From: Romanomermis culicivorax
Taxonomy: Eukaryota > Nematoda > Enoplea > Mermithida > Mermithidae
Direction: 5' to 3'
DNA length: 64,000 nt
Assembly (NCBI GenBank): GCA_963922205.1
Contig: CAWUHX010000084.1
Location: 1,114,975-1,178,974, forward strand
Position numbers and translations under genes: made by a program. Below the pieces are notes generated by a model, which searched no databases, had not been told where the DNA came from, and saw only the letters and a program-made list of their open reading frames with translations. Below are positions 45,701 to 54,424 of the stretch, piece by piece; the stretch's first letter is position 1; each line of letters opens with the position of its first letter.

Positions 45701-48700
45701 CATATGCACCGCACAGTTTGTCCCTAGGCCCACAATGACGAAAGAATTCCAAGATTCAAATTCTTAAGGTTTTGCACAAGGGGAAGTCAAGGTTAGGAGT
45801 CCAAGTATGTTATAGGCCGTCGCTAACGCGCCACCAATGATTTGAGCTAAAAATTCTCTGGTGTCGCTCAGTCTGATTCTGACTAACTGCATGTGGCTAT
45901 GTGGTAATCAGTTTTCCTGTTAGACCCTTTTTTATCAATAAAGACAACCGCAAGAATCATTTTTTATTTACAATTTTTTCGTATGTTACGTGTTGGACAA
46001 TTTTTGTACTTCAATGTTTTAGCAGGCTGAAAATTTATGTTTTCCGACTGTACAGATTTCACAAACTTTGTCTCGAAGTTTTGAAAACTGCATACTGCTT
46101 CGTGTGCTCACCGGGTTTGAAAATACAGTACAAAAGCTATCATTTCTTCCATTAATTATTTCGTGAATACACTGAAGTTTTCCATGAAGTCTTAGTTGAA
46201 AGAACAAACGAAGAGACGGACTGCTTAGCGATTCCATTGATTTATGAGCTTCCAAGATTAAAAAAAAGAATATTTTTACTTTTTAACTTTTTTTGGAACT
46301 CTACTGAGGATAGTCTTGACATTTCAGTATGAGGTTGAAGTATAGCTTAAGTTCAGAGAATGTCTTGGAAATCGAGCGATCTAGCAAATTTGGATTAATC
46401 CAGCGCTGAAAAATTCAGGTGTTTCAAGTTACTAAATAATAGGAAAAGGCTCCCAAATTTTCGTTTGACAAATGTAACATTGTTTGCAATGTTGTGAGAG
46501 ACCATAAGTCAGCTGCTATACTCACGTTGCATGCCTTTTAAGAAATGAGATTCCGATGAGGTTGATCTATTAAATTATGAATATCTAACTCGATCAGAAG
46601 TGAACTTATTTTTACAGTGCTAATCTGCGTTCAATTTACTACGTTTTAGCCAGAACATTTTCAGGGCTAAGAACAGGTTCTCAAGAGCTCTCAAATTGAA
46701 CTAAAGAACTGTCAGGAGTTTTTTGAACAGTCGAACATAGCTATCGCACTTTTTTCTCTGATATCTCTCGGAGAATAGTTCAGTTCAAACTATGGTCAAG
46801 GTCAGAGACGAGGTAAAAGCCTCCCTCACACTTCTATGTGCTAATAAACTCCGGCATCAGCAAGGTGATGAAAGGAGTGATAATTAATCAAGGACCTAAA
46901 TTTATTTTGAACTATTCATAGCGATCTGGTTTGATTATTTACTCACATTTCAGACAATTGAAAAAATTCCTAACCTTCGTAATGGACACAGATTTTGGAG
47001 TTCATCCGTAAAATTCATCTTTTTTTGGAATCCAAGCATATTTGAGCAACATCTAATATAATCTTTTGTCATAGACACGCTCCATCGTAGCACTGTTTAT
47101 GTTTCACAGGATTTTCCACATTAGCAATGATTTCCTGTTTTTATTGTACATATAATTTGAGACTTCAAAAAGAACTATTCATGCACGTAAAATGCCATAA
47201 GCATACGAGTTAGTTTCAATCATTTTTCCATGACAAAGCTGAAATTCTCCCTTAAATAATAAAGTCATGCGTTTCTATCCCTTGTCTTCCATTGCTGGAT
47301 TATATCCCGTTCAGAATGACTCTTTGAATTAAGAGTTTTTGTCCAACATCACGTTTTACTACACGCGTTTTGCAGATGTCGTCATTGAACCTATTTTTTA
47401 TAGAGACCTTAATGAATTTCCCCCATATTTTGATTACTAGCTTGACTTGATTAGTTTTCATGATTACTCGAGATGTAGCGATTGGGGAATGCAAGAGAAT
47501 GAGATATATTCAAAAAAATCTGGGCAAGATGATAAAAAATAATTGGAATTGCTCGGACATCCAAAATTTTTGTCAACCCAAGATCATATTTTTCCATCTT
47601 CAATGAAGAGTTTTCTGAAACACGTAGCGGAATTCATTATTTTGGAAGTGTATAAAGATGCACATCAAAGCATGTTAAGTAGAATGCATTGTGGATTAAT
47701 GCTGGTATAGCCTCAAGTACAATTACAGTCAATTTTTTATAAAATGCACCCGAATTTAAAAATGGCTAAGATTAGTGCTCGGTTACACAAGCTTTCACCG
47801 CCGTGCTTTTTGCTATGGGCTGTTTTTCTTGAAATGCTTCCATATTATAAAACTGGAAAGCGAGTCATAAGCTCATTAGTTTTTCTCAGGAATGAACTTA
47901 CTTTCATGATCGCTGCATCGATCATTTCAAAATGAATAGAGTATAATATTCTTAACACATAGGTCATAGCAGAATAAAACACATCTTCAGCATGATAGAG
48001 AAGCACATATATCTACAGTGCAAAACAAAATTATCATTCTATAATTAATGAATGACCTCATGTATGGAAATTGAGAATAATTAGCCTCAACTTAGTATAC
48101 GATTCATGAGTTTTTTAAAGTTCTGAAAAAATTGGCTTTTACGGGCCGGGTTGAGTTTTTTTTGTTAGCCTGTCAATGGGCCGGACAGGACCTAGTCAAA
48201 ATTGTGATCTTTGCGGGCTGGGCCGGACTGCATTTGTTAGGTCGGTGGATTTCACTACTTGCTTTCCAGTTTCACTAGTTTGACGCATTTCAAGAAAAAC
48301 AGGCCGCAGTTTTTCGACATCATTTTCCACTCACTACTTCGTACTTTATTTCATTCAGTTTTTCATTACTGTAATTCACTTGCAGTTGCAAAATCATGAT
48401 CATTTTCGCTTGGGCCGTCGCATTCGCATGCAGTTGCCCACAAGCCGTGGTTTGGACGGTAGTCGAAGTGACGCCCAATTGGCACCAATGTACGGACATT
48501 TGGTCGCCGGACATTCGCATTTGGTCGTCGATCGACGACAAATGGTCGTCTTATACGAAACGTAAATACTACAGTATTTTTCATTTGTCGGTCGTTTTTT
48601 GGCTACCGTTCGTTTGCATTTGCGTTTGTTACGTTATCATACTGAGGATCGTATATTTGAATAGCCACCTGAAAGGTATCAGGAATAGCCAGCGACGTTC

Positions 48701-51700
48701 AACTACGAAAAATGATGTTTGCTTGCCGGAGAATCAACAACTGCGGCATCAACAAGAAATGAAAAATTTTTCGAACCATTTTCATAATGGATCGTCCATG
48801 TCCTCGTCGGCTGTTCGTAGAAAAATGGACGAAATAAACGAAGAGAAACGAAGGCGGATTTTGAAAAAAGAAGTATCAAAAATGTATCTGAAGTAAGCAA
48901 ATTCTATGAAAATCTTCAATCATAGAGAGTGCTGTATGAATAGTAACAGCTTTCAAAGACGTTGGAAAAAATGGCTACCAATAAATAACAAAATAATAAT
49001 AATAATAACAATTTCTCAAATATTGTCAATAATACTCCATGAAGCAGCAATCCCATGAAAGTAAGTTCTATGGGGAATAACTATATCCTATTTGCTTGAA
49101 AATAGCAAATGCAGCGACAACTATTAGATACGCAATTTTTACGGAGTGGAAAATAGGGCCTGAATCGGGCCTGGAATTTCCGGCCCGGCCCGAAATTTTT
49201 TTTAGAAGCACGAACCCAGCCCGGTCCGAAATTGGGCCTTAACCTTGAAGTCCGGCCCGAAAGTCCGATTCTAAAATTTTGTGTCATTTTATATTTTACT
49301 ATTGTTCAATATTGCACTTTTAGTTGAACATGATACAACAGTTAAGGAATAGTCACATCAAATCGATATTACTATACAAGCAGGTGGGGGGTTTGGGGGG
49401 ATTTTGACCTTCAGCAGATTTTGATTGACCCCCAGCAGATTCTTGCTGATTTGACCCCCCCAGCAATGATTGAGAAGATGACGAAGGAAAATGAGCAGGA
49501 GAGGGAAGAAAGTCGTCATAGAAATGGAAACGATGCTGTTGTTTACCAATTTTTTTAAACAAAGCATACTTGATTCCAAAAAAGTAGCGTTAAAACTTTA
49601 AAAAGTGCTGTCTAAGACAATAATTTCACACCCTGTTTTTTTTGTACGAGTCAAACATTTTGGGCTCCGTACAAAGATGCTCTTGATAATCTTAATACAA
49701 AGTACAAGGAGATTTTATCGACATTATCCGGTCAGAAAACACTGCTCGAGGCTCTAGTATCAGAAAACACGAAAAAAAATTTCCGGCGCTTCGCGTGCGC
49801 ATGATTTTATAATTCTTTGCAATAGTTTATCCACTATATTTCTACAAATCGTGACTTCTGAAGAAAAATTTCCGGAGAAAAGAAAAAATGTTGGTGATCC
49901 TGTACGGAGAAGACGAATTTTGGTGCTTTCAGAAGGTCAACATCTATTGCTCCAACTTTTTTGTAACTGTAATTTTAAACATGAAGCCGCGTTTGGATTC
50001 AGGGCATCATAGAAGTAATTTTTCAGAAATTTCCGGTTTAACTCGAAGTTTTTCAGACTTATGGAAGTATGAGTATATTTTCTTAATCTGTAAAATGATT
50101 TTGGAGGAAATGAATTCGAGTGCAATCAGGAAAAACGTTTGTGCGTTTTTCCTGATTCTCGTCAATGAGCGGTAAACCGAACAGCTGGAAATTATCCTCC
50201 CATAACATCGTTAAATGGTCAAAATTTTCCGAGTAACACTCATTGTGTCAAACACATTTCTATTCAAATCAAAGGTACATAAACATCGTGGTTTTTCTGA
50301 TCTTAACCTTAACATTGTCCAGGAGAAGTTCGGCGTTTCCCTACAACATAAAATTTTTCATCGGATAAGAATTGTGTACGAATTCGAACCTCTGTTTTTG
50401 TGGTTACATTATCTCTCTATTTTAGATTAAACTTTTGTTGCTTTTTCGCTGTACCTACCATTTCAAAATAGACTACAATTGTGTTCACTTACTACAGTCA
50501 CTTCTTCAACCAGAACTATTTTACCAATGATTTACTATTACAGCTAACCAACTCACAAAAACAAATAAACACAAATTTTTTTATTTTCTTTTCGTCATAT
50601 GAAACTGTGATATGAAAAATTTAGGACATGCCAATGTAAGAGCCAACAGGTGTACGTTTGCCTGAAAGTTTTTAAAATCGCATCTAGTGCGCCCAATATC
50701 ATTGTATAAGTCGACTCTGCAGAGATTAAGAATGTTTTCGAAAAAAGGAATTCATTAATAAAGGTGTCATTTAATTCATTAGCTCCCCTGTTGGGGAGGT
50801 TACGTAGAACAGTGGACCCTGGAACTTATGATCACTGCGCAACGGTTTTAGCTTTTTTGTCCTTACGACTTTATAATTAGAATTGCTTATCTTATTTTTA
50901 AATAGACATTCACTGTCCGTATAACCAGTGCAATTTTTTGGATTATGGAAGGGATATAAAATGCAGGCGCGGACAAAATATGGAATAATCCTTTGATACC
51001 TTCTTTGGGAAAACACGTTATGTTGCATAAATTATCTCGATCCTAGATTGATCTTAGAAGCCAAAATCCGCGACGCTCGACTCGTTTTGGTAATTTGCTC
51101 AAAACTACGTGCATAATTCTGCGATGAATATTATTATCCTGGGTTGATTTTCGGCACTCCTGGCGATCCATAGATGATGATGAGGCACTCGTCTCCATTC
51201 TGACTTATAAATGTAATTGGGGGGACGAAGTGCCATTGGAACCCCTCCCCCAGAAATCGTCGGCCAAATGGCTAGCCATAGTGCGACCCACCCCGGGATT
51301 TTCCAATCCTATGGCTAGCCATTACCTCCATACTTTTGTTCGGGAAAATACTGAAAATGTCAATTTTTTGATGGAAAATGTCAATTTTTGAACAAAAAAT
51401 GGTCAAAAACGTCAATTTTCTCGGCGCTTCGTACCAAAAATACATTTTTATCGTTTTTTAAACAAATATTACTATCGTTGGACAGTTTTTCGGACTTTTG
51501 TGGTGAAAAAATCGATTGCTTTCTTCTCCACAGATCTCTCACCCAAAATTTTGGAGAATTAGTGACCCCCGGCCCCAAAAAAGTCGCCGAACCTCCCCCC
51601 AGACCTCGGGGCCCTGTTATGTTTTCGACTACCTCCAATGGAGGAGTAGAAATATTATTTCTACTAAAGTTCGTTAAAAATTTCCGATGAAATTTGGGCA

Positions 51701-51790
51701 TATCTTTGATTAAAATTGCCGGTTCACAAATCATTGACAGTACTCGTGTTCTTTTCAACAAATAAGAGCACCCTTGCCAAAAAAGGTTTA

Positions 51791-51827
<37 letters not shown>

Positions 51828-54085
51828 GCAACTGTGTTGTCTATAAAACAGCCACCGCCTAGTGCAATAAAGGTAACCCAGACCTGCTGGGAAATGGAAA
51901 AAGTTGTAAAAAACGATCCCTTACACAGATAAATACAGCTACAAGAATGCAAAAAAAAGAACTTGAACAGTGGAAGAGGAAAGAAAGATTAGTTTGACAA
52001 TGACATATGTTTCCAATAGATATTCTTCCAGTGTTCTATAGTTTCTTTTATTTTAAATGTCTTTCTTAAGTCTTTAAATATTCAAGAAATGTTTGCAATT
52101 GTGTCATTATCTTTTCGTTAAAGCGATCCCATGTTCCAAGCAATCCGACCGCAATGGCATTAGCATAAGCTCAAAGCTCAAGTTTCTGAAATCGGCTTAT
52201 ATGCCAGCCGCTTTCAAAGTCGAGCTTTGATGAAGGATTGCTTGTCATTTTCGTATGTACATATTATGCTACATCAATAATATCTACTCTGTTGTCCCAC
52301 CCATTGATGACGACTATTTCAGGCCTTACATTCCGACACTCCTCCACATTGCAGACTGCACTTACTTGAATAGTGGCATGCTTATTTGTAAATCCACCGT
52401 TTTTTGGATATCATACGATCCAGTACTGAGTTGTGACACCGATCCAGTACTGAGTTGTGACCGTCAATAATTTCATTCGTCAAATGTGCTTTGCCATGAC
52501 AAACAGCCTGGGGCAAGGTTTTCTATGATTCCGTCTGCACTGTCGCATAAGATGGCTTGTGTTGATACTGTGCTGCGCATAGGGGGAAGGGTGGCAGTAG
52601 ATTCAGTCTTGCCCTATAAATAAATTTGTACCCCGAAAATGATGTATAGTGCGTTCATCCTTGATGACTGCATAGTTGTTACTGTGCCGTTGTAGTAAAT
52701 TTCAAAAGTCTGCTCTGGCTATGCAGATAAGCATAAAATAATTTTCTTCAAATGTATCTTGAAATGCTTTTCGGATAGAATAATAAAATGTATTCCGACT
52801 TTTTTCCGTGTTCGACTTTCTTTTCAAATGCACCGCAATTTTTCCAAGTGCATCACATTTTTTTCAAGATAAGCCTGGGAAAAACCAAGATGACATCTTG
52901 AAAAAAATCGAGATACCATATTCAGAAAAATCAAGATCATATCTTGAAAAAATCAGGATGGCGTCTAATCAATATCACATCCCGAAGAAAAATCGAGATG
53001 GGCAGAACATCAAAGGATGAACATTTTTGATATTAGTCAATCAGAGGCATACCTGCGCCTCGTGTGTTTTATATATGCCGGAAATCTTCAAAGCAGATAT
53101 CTGAGGCCAGGGCTTGTTCGCGGAGGGCGCCCTTGGTTTTCCGGCAAAATTCTGACTGTTAACAATTAAAAGAGAGGTAAGATACCTCAATTAATAGTTG
53201 AAGTATTGAAGATTAATTAGCAAGTGTAAGTTGATGGGCTAACGATATAATGACTGTTACACTCCATGATCGGCGCGAGGCGCTGGATGCTCTTGATAGG
53301 TTCGACCCGATGCAGACTTAACTATTGAACCCATGGAGAATTATGGCATGCTAACAAACTTTCAATTCTTTTGCATAAAGTAAAGTATATGGAATATTTG
53401 ACAACGGTTCAAAAATCATTTGCGAGAACTTTAGTTATAATGGAATATTGTACAGCCTAACAAATTTTCAAGACAATATGTGAATGAGTTCATCCCGCGT
53501 GTACCCTGAAGACCCATCGAATGTTAGCTGATGGACACATATGTATGCCCACCATGTACTTTATAAGGGAGGATAGATACTTCATGGGGCGCTTTTGGCC
53601 CCATGAAGTAGCTATCCTTTCTTATAAAGATTCGGCGATACGTGTAAATTTTTCGTAAAAGATTTTGCTCATCCGTCCTGAATAATTGCAGCTATCGGCA
53701 AGATATCCGAACCTGCATTCTGCAAAACTGCAGCGTGATCAACACGTCGAGGGCTAGGCGATCACGCAAAAAAGCCTTCAAAGTCAGTACCCTGATCATC
53801 ATAGCTTACACCGTGTGCTGGCTTCCATACAACGTGCTGGCTGCTTGGAACATCATTGATACTGACTCCTACCGAAAAATAGAAGATCACGTTTATTGGG
53901 GCTATAGTCTGATCGCTTTGAACACTTTGATCAACCCGCTGATCTATGGGCCGACGAAATTGCCGTCTTTTAAAAATCTACGCCGTTGGATTTCTAATTG
54001 GCGTGTGATGCTTTTGTCCGATAAACGTTCGTCGAAAAAAGTGTCGAACGCTATAGCGGCCAAAAGACGTGATTATTGGAGATAG
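24929..54085 (+). CDS. GnRH/AKH-type neuropeptide GPCR, three exons
   Basis: Joining 24929-25335, 48386-48892 and 53692-54085 gives an uninterrupted 435-residue seven-transmembrane receptor, expected at the plasma membrane. Exon 1 has TM1-TM3 with the W-x-G-G-W-F-L-C-K box before TM3 and S-D-R in place of D-R-Y. Exon 2 has TM4 ([13 protein letters not shown]), a Cys in the following loop, and TM5. Exon 3 has TM6 (V-C-W-L-P-Y) and TM7 (N-P-L-I-Y-G). The C-S-x-P-Q box of TM4 and W-x-P-Y with N/D-P-L-x-Y-G resemble GnRH, AKH and corazonin receptors; the ligand is unknown. The conserved TM2 Asp appears replaced by Asn (L-N-V-T-N-S). Intron phases match at both junctions. An acceptor TTTTACAG ends 10 bp before the start codon, which fits either a 5' UTR intron or trans-splicing. 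Confidence 0.8.
25336..27510 (+). other. Start of GPCR intron 1, no gene recognised
   Basis: AT-rich intronic sequence. A short block at 26400-26600 has ACCCACC/GGGTTGG-type words typical of decayed transposon ends, but I cannot delimit an element. Confidence 0.45.
27521..28169. mobile_element. hAT-type non-autonomous element (649 bp)
   Basis: It begins TAGAGCTTCACAC and ends GTGTGAAGCTCTA, which are inverted repeats. It is flanked by the perfect 8-bp direct repeat CTTTTGCC (27513-27520 and 28170-28177), the target-duplication length of hAT transposons. Sub-terminal regions carry several GGGTACCCGGGTA-type words in both orientations. No transposase is encoded: the open frames inside are short and unrelated to hAT. 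Confidence 0.85.
28239..28242. repeat. Target-site duplication, left copy (AATC)
   Basis: AATC directly before the 5' LTR TGTCAC. It is repeated as AATC at 44472-44475 directly after the 3' LTR GTGACA. Confidence 0.75.
28243..29707 (+). repeat. 5' LTR (1465 bp)
   Basis: It begins TGTCAC and ends GTGACA (inverted termini). A TATATA at about 28864 and AATAAA at 28895-28900 are the only promoter- and poly(A)-like signals I see in the central part. A 26-nt near-palindrome with 12-bp arms lies at 28745-28770, and a CCGCTCGCC-type low-complexity block at 29020-29072. A strong splice donor AG/GTGAGT lies at 29178/29179. The 138-codon frame at 28749-29165 is identical in both LTRs only because the LTRs are nearly identical; I do not call it a gene. 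Confidence 0.92.
29179..29184 (+). promoter_or_regulatory. Candidate splice donor in the LTR (AG/GTGAGT)
   Basis: GGACTAG/GTGAGTC matches the metazoan donor consensus. A pyrimidine-rich acceptor CCTATTCCATTCTAG ends at 33099, 273 bp before the polyprotein start, so splicing could remove a 3.9-kb leader. A second acceptor, CTTCTTCTTCAG, ends at 35112, upstream of the 229-codon overlapping frame. Both pairings are inference. Confidence 0.4.
29708..29721 (+). promoter_or_regulatory. Primer-binding site
   Basis: TGGCGAGGCTGG begins directly after the LTR terminal CA. It is complementary to a tRNA ending CCAGCCTCGCCA. The position and the TGG start are as expected; I cannot name the tRNA species. 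Confidence 0.7.
29727..30075 (+). repeat. Leader array 1: about 20-bp period, TAGGTCGG / TTATTACTG units
   Basis: About sixteen degenerate units of 19-22 bp. Units with a (A/G)(A/G)GTCGG core followed by a C-run alternate loosely with units ending TTATTACTG or TTTACTGCC, so the larger repeat is about 41 bp. It lies just downstream of the primer-binding site, where retroelements often keep RNA dimerisation or packaging signals. That role is inference. Confidence 0.75.
30147..30212 (+). repeat. Leader triplicate GAGTCGAGTTATTTATCCCC
   Basis: Three adjacent degenerate units (GAGTCGAGTTATTTATCCCC, GAGTCGCGTTATTTGTCCC, GAGTTGAGTTATATATC). Related words do not occur outside the leader. Confidence 0.6.
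30714..30760 (+). repeat. 47-nt poly-A tract in the leader
   Basis: An uninterrupted run of 47 A. Its length may be an assembly or sequencing artefact. It could also be a captured poly(A) tail. Confidence 0.85.
30896..31594 (+). repeat. Leader array 2: about 65-bp units with TGACGTC(A/T)GCAAC boxes
   Basis: Boxes start near 30896, 30963, 31031, 31093, 31160, 31227, 31292, 31357, 31422, 31486, 31536 and 31582, and an outlier lies at 31922. Spacing is 62-68 bp for the first ten. TGACGTCAGCA and TGACGTCTGCA forms alternate through the first seven. Each box is followed about 10-20 bp later by an ACGTGTTG-like or ACGTTRC-like word. TGACGTCA is the CRE consensus, and the copy at 31353-31368 (TTGCTGACGTCAGCAA) is a perfect 16-bp palindrome matching the CRE-type Maf site. 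Clustered protein-binding sites in a leader recall the gypsy insulator array of Drosophila by position. Function here is inference. Confidence 0.85.
31600..33371 (+). other. Rest of the leader to the polyprotein start
   Basis: No gene is recognised. GAGTCCGCCTC-type words recur at 32169-32260. A candidate splice acceptor ends at 33099. The polyprotein frame is open for 54 codons upstream of the ATG, back to a stop at about 33207, so initiation further upstream on a spliced transcript cannot be excluded. Confidence 0.5.
33372..35112 (+). other. Gag region of the polyprotein
   Basis: An N-terminal helical region, then a Ty3-type capsid signature around residues 45-215 (P-P-T-F-S-G, W/F-containing helices, Y-L-E-H-L-K-R-L). 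A Q-rich coiled segment follows at about 258-282. The nucleocapsid has one exact C-x2-C-x4-H-x4-C knuckle (348-361) and a near-match C-x2-C-x5-H-x4-C (365-379). It continues into a Pro-rich tail containing P-P-P-P-P-P-K and [10 protein letters not shown]. The decayed relative has L-L-D-Y-K-I-P at the matching place. Confidence 0.75.
33372..42488 (+). CDS. Gag-Env-Pol polyprotein, 3038 aa
   Basis: A single uninterrupted frame. Order: Gag capsid-like region (about 40-220), zinc knuckles (348-379), Pro-rich linker, basic Ser/Pro/Arg-rich stretch that overlaps another frame (about 584-840), internal signal peptide (856-884), Env ectodomain (885-1400), transmembrane segment (1403-1433), retropepsin 1 (DTG at 1493), RS-rich linker (1628-1690), retropepsin 2 (DTG at 1825), RT (YLDD at 2246-2249), RNase H (D2395, E2435, D2462, D2505), repeat linker (2538-2590), and integrase (zinc-binding HHCC to C2691; D2720, D2780, E2816; GPY near 2957). 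Normal Ty3/gypsy elements place env, if present, after pol. The ATG at 33372 is the first in the frame. How one polyprotein is both cytosolic and secreted is unexplained, so internal initiation, splicing or cleavage by signal peptidase must be involved. Confidence 0.9.
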   Translation: MKSETDLPSQIENKVQAAFENALGPLNQKLEAMNGRRHPPVSSFMAPPTFSGAFGESITDFMSHLTRFFTLQGVSETDHAYKIAFLESCLTGPALASYRDFSSSTPIPTRYEEFTAFLRRDFPVGRDSDLHQQLIQDRLQKPTESAIVYLEHLKRLSRVAYPDLATDVRDSIIKPIFLRGLKPVLRDSIKFREFTTLEETLKAACYAESQIFRDEIRYTAPSNAVFSSEPKHAGYNPDMPNRSANGRQSNAPTSSSSADEVRRLKQEMARLTAHVVKLTAQQRAPAPIQQTPPPQPSTPNQSAGRRSSGAHLQTCSFHGLCTHSDADCRAQRPTGAAPGNNAANGGRCYFCRTRAHPTDRCDRPCPHCRQVRVHRSTACPQRNPANTGENVYQDTGYSSQGTNVYQQRNGYHPPNGTGNHYRQPIRRNNAVGATDSPPHPDPLDLDDEALAEHLTDSSQQCYPVCVISTGFSVVQAAQVPVPMNVSDIPLPPPPPKYVMPVTLDPSTTPQFVGHANILASYRIPKLKTAEPAPAANTTSSAPPARTVPPGPPPSIPTDSATEVLDQVEPMNLSGILPSSSGDPRVGTRNLSQSTTLLISRSQRHRPSKTRCWPSGQSTWPRNTRICRGLSSTSHQMSKRSRPPTSCLQHPSRCAYYDPTSPAGHSSSLPMGLSPSRPSRSSYWTGSHPRLQSTPSAEQSNRPVGSSCLLPPLHHRQQHHLLPRHRQLRWTLLLPRPRPRNPQMILHRRQQPRPNRRHQPKRHLRPPRPSRPSSNPWPSTRPYVQLMRMSALSKHHRSQRQSTHGRRKSVPFGKSSPAVNWSSISPTRNQSRPTATKKKSDTAPQARFVKLSEHLQITFVQSFLTIKLTLVASLFLGVSLSAPAAQYQFCGLSRSGHPLELPQRVECKPPQSSWSPRRMNVTVYVPSSDPITTTAWKCTLRSRKVCTNTGFFGSRGITADVITTQHLAPAACTLAHRTKMFGSQKLVGIRPGFYSTNQTLEVMYEWCCSDVCKTVTNLFIEEGQVASWDGTTALSTLGDVGGCSPTAGQCTTLDGVIVWPAQNFTARCHYHPKGNYTASMSGNHVIIDDLQVALKIPGNSRVFQLCPELRSTTVRTDQGLLLRIHGRYNLTQNMFRVATDSRPDPVNAKLNYLAQQIKESEINGFRFTWLELCSHAQRYLDLTWQLLRFDPTLGARAFLQRNDLTAEFTGDALTIWPCQKVNATYVYHSYRVGNVCYKYLPVQVGGTIYFATPGGPDLIKSSPIVPCHHHFAGIFRNRSGWFTESGAVHVSHIPLELFWKQRFNITHFEAPALFHDQLAMTPSNFAFFKQYVYKTEQIEAVLNRLVNFTAGLSLQPDAIYQAFAGVGTDIKASLEGVGLAANHVITGQEHTLAQGLHAVLSGPVQLIFNILITLTVLIGAGYLAYLGVSYYLSYRLRSKQVRFVSRFSPLGLYRKVQRWIGFHYVQNDVPSQLDRITPCFVVLLDTKETPAFLDTGCPRTIISQRLHKALAKESPKAVMAFQQHHDFNPLMSINGKAVHTILSGPYEIMLPGNRQPNTRIDVHLHVCKTTSPFWAPVDLILGLDFLEQFKNIMFDYQRNVCRLDAVELPLLLTTPEIDQIDPWWENTRALSRNSHRSGSRSRSRASSISRPHSRASSVASSRGSTRGSRASSRRASRHLSTLHGSGCPRPPPGTSPVTLEKGRYREPSDSDAPTSPVPNAPPLSDTEVESLGATQSPKDHSDHILTVQDESTLLNDPEPSVGYALVGLLRRTGLPIPKRSGKTKHVSGATTPDSGHVVTAFYPNDIRTPHIKVLLNNWVEAKALVDTGAVFSLLDHKLAAQLPNLSLSPTRARPIAANGSPIPLLGAAYITVTVADVSERIQVQIQENCSAELVLGTNFLGRFNCVSLNWEKSFLQFKESRIPCDGLIHSPPSARGALPLKDLVILEPRSMTRFTVPVPPIYTNVPEVAFFPKNLTGSQRHVYFAGSVSTVTNGHIPLQVVNPSTHSVVLYPHTTIGHVQMHSEPSRESPVDSDTVLDRQWVEANAVISPDISPRDRAALLDLLVAYTDLYALDEKDTGSTDLVQHEISTGDARPVRRFPYRSSPKEKDLIMQEVKALQEKGIIRPSTSPWATNTVLVRKKNGSHRMCVDFRGLNEVTKKDVYPLPRIDDILDTLKGMKYFTTLDQANAYWSIPIAEADKEKTAFNTPIGLFEFNYLPFGLCNAPGTFQRLMDLLLTGIQWRTVLTYLDDILVFGNSHTQMLERLADVFARLRQGGMKLRLSKCKFSHSEVEYLGYRISQSGLEPDQAKLAAVQNLPIPQNAKDIKSFLGLVSYYRRFIPGCARLSEPLTKLLRKETTFQWSKPQQEAFDELRRLLTNPPILRHPDFSKSFILQTDASISGIGAVLSQLDENGYDHPVAYASRGLTAAEKNYSITELETLAVVHFVKHFRPYLFQHEVVVQTDHTAVKAVLEKPNPSARIARWGLALAEFKLTIRPRKGQSNGNADALSRLPDPNSLTGQSIDDTPLYRPEGHVMMITDGAQHLARSRTLTDGVQHLARSSNSAPIAVGAERPVRSESYAEISVGAQHPDLFAAQLEDPELADIIRSLKPLGDQNDVRGYHLLDNVLQKWTGESNKIVIPRSMVTTIIRAHHDDILAGHFGAKRTARLIARRYHWPSLSRDVKSFCQRCDLCQRNKPARQKTTATLKPITITGPFHRVGVDCMGPMTTSEAGNRFIVVFIDYFTKWVEAFATPDITANTIARLFVTQIVCRHGAPQILQSDRGTDFTSKLMTEITAICATKKIHSTAYHPMTNGEVERANQTLATRLRMYVHQGHTDWDEHLPYAVFAVNISMNESTGYSPFELMYGRTPMLPVDAALSFNPPAHIINVSSYDMEVKRHFTNALTLIQSRIEKAQEAYARSYDRRAHDVSYKVGDQVLKLRTSSKRGLTPKLLPIYDGPYLVTSVAYPNVTLRLEMDQEDTVHVNQLRLYVSPEQPSEAEDTPPTSQATDSAPLLYPSISRDFTPNLIDPHLDAEVPDP
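35123..35890 (+). CDS. Overlapping 229-codon frame at the gag/env junction (frame -1)
   Basis: In the -1 frame relative to the polyprotein, the sequence is open from 35123 to a stop at 35888-35890, with its first ATG at 35201. The 229-aa product looks like a designed protein: an N-terminal helical domain (about 1-100, with W-S-V-D-L-A and [10 protein letters not shown]), a P/A/T/S-rich middle, and an acidic end S-D-S-D-E-E-E-I. The polyprotein frame over the same bases is Ser/Pro/Arg/His-rich with no fold-like pattern. It could be a spliced accessory protein (acceptor at 35112), a frameshifted Gag C-terminus, or a chance frame. The decayed relative has only about 130 codons here. No function is assigned. 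Confidence 0.5.
   Translation, partial: SRNQESISVHDSIDFSFTAPSPVQDAMLAIWSVDLAKKYPHLPWTLLNEPSNVEALTAADVVLAAPVSMRLLRPDVARRALEFIANGTITISPVEKFLLDGEPSSPSVDAVRRAVEQASRILLPAAAATSPAAAPPVAATSPTKMDITASSPPAKEPANDPTPPATAQAKSPAPAQTTSPTAATKSPVVEPMAVDETLRPVNEDVSIVETSPFPTAVNPRSPKVGTLREILPSGELVLDFPDQEPISSDSDEEEI
35937..37700 (+). other. Env glycoprotein region (signal peptide, ectodomain, TM anchor)
   Basis: Residues 856-884 form an internal signal peptide (hydrophobic core about 862-880, small residues A-P-A-A before Q-Y-Q). The ectodomain (885-1400) is Cys-rich with several N-x-S/T sites. It has [15 protein letters not shown], a conserved helix ending L-L-R-F-D-P-T-L, and [11 protein letters not shown]. An anchor at 1403-1433 and a basic cytoplasmic tail follow. 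Clear homology to the decayed Env at 10287-11504 shows a lineage-wide gene. I cannot assign the fusion class. Env is followed directly by protease, not by a stop. Confidence 0.75.
37803..38186 (+). other. Retropepsin-like domain 1 (DTG at residue 1493)
   Basis: [19 protein letters not shown] begins the domain, with catalytic Asp 1493. The C-terminal [11 protein letters not shown] box at 1578-1588 is the usual retropepsin landmark, and the spacing of about 85 residues fits. It follows the Env tail by only about 45 residues. The decayed relative lacks this domain. Confidence 0.7.
38252..38440 (+). other. RS-rich linker between the two proteases
   Basis: Residues about 1628-1690 are dominated by Ser-Arg and Ser-Ala-Ser dipeptides ([11 protein letters not shown]). 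It is disordered and strongly basic, like RS domains of splicing factors, and could bind RNA or act as a flexible linker. Confidence 0.65.
38799..39125 (+). other. Retropepsin-like domain 2 (DTG at residue 1825)
   Basis: [20 protein letters not shown], with catalytic Asp 1825, and the terminal [11 protein letters not shown] box at 1892-1902. This is the domain that corresponds to the single (inactivated, NTG) protease of the decayed relative. Confidence 0.8.
39627..40560 (+). other. Reverse transcriptase
   Basis: Ty3/gypsy-type [39 protein letters not shown], and the catalytic Y-L-D-D at residues 2246-2249. The L-G-Y-R-I and [13 protein letters not shown] thumb boxes follow. All catalytic Asp residues are present. 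Confidence 0.92.
40540..40910 (+). other. RNase H
   Basis: Q-T-D-A-S (D2395), T-E-L-E-T-L-A (E2435), Q-T-D-H-T-A (D2462) and N-A-D-A-L-S-R (D2505) give the four acidic active-site residues, in the order and spacing of Ty3/gypsy RNase H. Confidence 0.88.
40975..41140 (+). repeat. In-frame tandem repeats between RNase H and integrase
   Basis: Four degenerate copies of a 16-20 codon unit, [27 protein letters not shown] and V-G-A-Q-H-P-D. They are visible at DNA level as repeated GGTGYGCAGCACCTGGCG. No such repeat is evident in the decayed relative. Confidence 0.75.
41300..42330 (+). other. Integrase with GPY/F module
   Basis: The zinc-binding HHCC region has H2650, H2658, C2688 and C2691. The DD35E core has Asp 2720 in V-D-C-M-G-P, Asp 2780 in Q-S-D-R-G-T, and Glu 2816 in N-G-E-V-E. 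The C-terminal G-P-Y module (near residue 2957) ends in H-V-N-Q-L-R-L-Y. There is no chromodomain. All catalytic residues are intact. Confidence 0.9.
42489..43006 (+). repeat. 3' region with three GATAGCC units and a 34-bp direct repeat
   Basis: About 520 bp between the polyprotein stop and the 3' LTR. Three GCGCATCC-x-GCGATAGCCTACA units lie at 42641-42740. A 34-bp sequence occurs twice with one mismatch, at 42523-42556 and 42975-43008, the second copy ending across the LTR boundary. It contains an inverted repeat GTCCTT/AAGGAC with a 5-nt loop. I see no ordinary polypurine tract next to the LTR: the nearest purine-rich run is AAGGACGAGGA at 42973-42983. Confidence 0.7.
43007..44471 (+). repeat. 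3' LTR (1465 bp)
   Basis: Same length and termini as the 5' LTR. The only differences I found are 43294 C (5' copy A) and 43641 G (5' copy A). It is followed by AATC. Confidence 0.92.
44472..44475. repeat. Target-site duplication, right copy (AATC)
   Basis: Matches the AATC before the 5' LTR. Confidence 0.75.
44815..45345. repeat. Minisatellite GCTGCGTCTCACTTGCGGACG (about 27-bp unit)
   Basis: Roughly 18-20 degenerate copies of a 20-30 bp unit with the core CTGCGTCTCACTTGCGGACGG. A 185-codon frame at 44914-45471 runs through it and encodes a repetitive Cys/Leu-rich protein, which reflects the repeat. It lies in GPCR intron 1 just downstream of the retroelement. Confidence 0.75.
45350..48120 (+). 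other. End of GPCR intron 1, no gene recognised
   Basis: AT-rich intronic sequence with no recognisable coding region. The short frame at 47744-47935 is not supported by any family. Confidence 0.45.
48140..48255. repeat. GGGCCGG-rich decayed repeat
   Basis: GGGCCGGGTTG, GGGCCGGAC and GGGCTGGGCCGG words cluster here, just before exon 2. The inverse words GGCCCGGCCCG cluster at 49150-49270 in intron 2. The two may be ends of the same repeat family in opposite orientation. Confidence 0.45.
48386..48892 (+). other. GPCR exon 2 (TM4, loop 2, TM5, third intracellular loop)
   Basis: The acceptor is TTCACTTGCAG ending at 48385. The first base completes the Arg codon from exon 1, and translation continues C-K-I-M-I-I-F-A-W into TM4. 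The third intracellular loop is long and basic ([10 protein letters not shown]). The exon ends CTGAA before GTAAGC (donor at 48893). Confidence 0.8.
49150..49270. repeat. CCGGCCCGAAA repeats
   Basis: CGGGCCTGGAA, CCGGCCCGGCCCGAAA and CCGGTCCGAAA recur over about 120 bp in intron 2. Probably the inverted counterpart of the block at 48140. Confidence 0.45.
49375..49570 (-). repeat. Dispersed repeat, copy 2 (inverted relative to 4690-4885)
   Basis: Contains GGGGGGTTTGGGGGG, TTGACCCCCAGCAGATT units and AGAAAGTCGTCATAGAAATGG, the reverse complement of the repeat at 4690-4885. Confidence 0.65.
49600..51790 (+). other. GPCR intron 2, no gene recognised
   Basis: AT-rich intronic DNA. A GGCTAGCCAT inverted pair occurs at about 51268-51320. 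Frames on both strands at 51381-51761 overlap each other and have no family signature. Confidence 0.4.
51794..51824. repeat. (AT)n microsatellite
   Basis: An uninterrupted AT dinucleotide run of about 31 bp. Confidence 0.9.
52417..52462 (+). repeat. 24-bp tandem duplication (GATCCAGTACTGAGTTGTGAC)
   Basis: Two adjacent copies of a GATCCAGTACTGAGTTGTGA-type unit (52417-52440 and 52441-52462). Confidence 0.8.
52470..53690 (+). other. End of GPCR intron 2, no gene recognised
   Basis: AT-rich. Repeated AAAATCAAGAT and AAAATCGAGAT words occur at 52880-53000. No coding region is supported. Confidence 0.4.
53692..54085 (+). other. GPCR exon 3 (TM6, TM7, C-tail)
   Basis: The acceptor is AATAATTGCAG ending at 53691. 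The joined codon is AAC and the frame then runs through a basic segment ([13 protein letters not shown]) into TM6 with C-W-L-P-Y, an acidic loop, TM7 with N-P-L-I-Y-G, and a basic, Ser-rich cytoplasmic tail to the stop at 54083-54085. Confidence 0.8.
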
Positions 54086-54424
54086 TTCTCGGGTCTGATT
54101 TTGATATTGTACGCATCGTTTTATTGCTTTAATTTGGTTTTTGAGGAGCTTTTCTAGAATGTACAGTTTTCAAGCAACCTAATAGTCTACTGAAGCTACT
54201 GCGACATGAGTTTCGCCTCAAACTGTCCTCCAACGTCATCGATAGCCAAAAGGGTAAAGTTGAAATAGACATCTTCCACGCTAACCGTTTACCCTGTGAT
54301 TCTTCTTTACACTAAAATTTGCATGAATGTGGTAAACGGTGGAAAGCTTGTCTATGGCCGATCTCTGGCAGCGAAGTAAATCAACATGTGCCCGACAACG
54401 CATCTTGAAAACTGCAATAATGCT

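Noticed and set aside
51381..51761. Overlapping frames on both strands in GPCR intron 2
   Set aside because: No recognisable domain, mutually overlapping, inside a well-supported intron.
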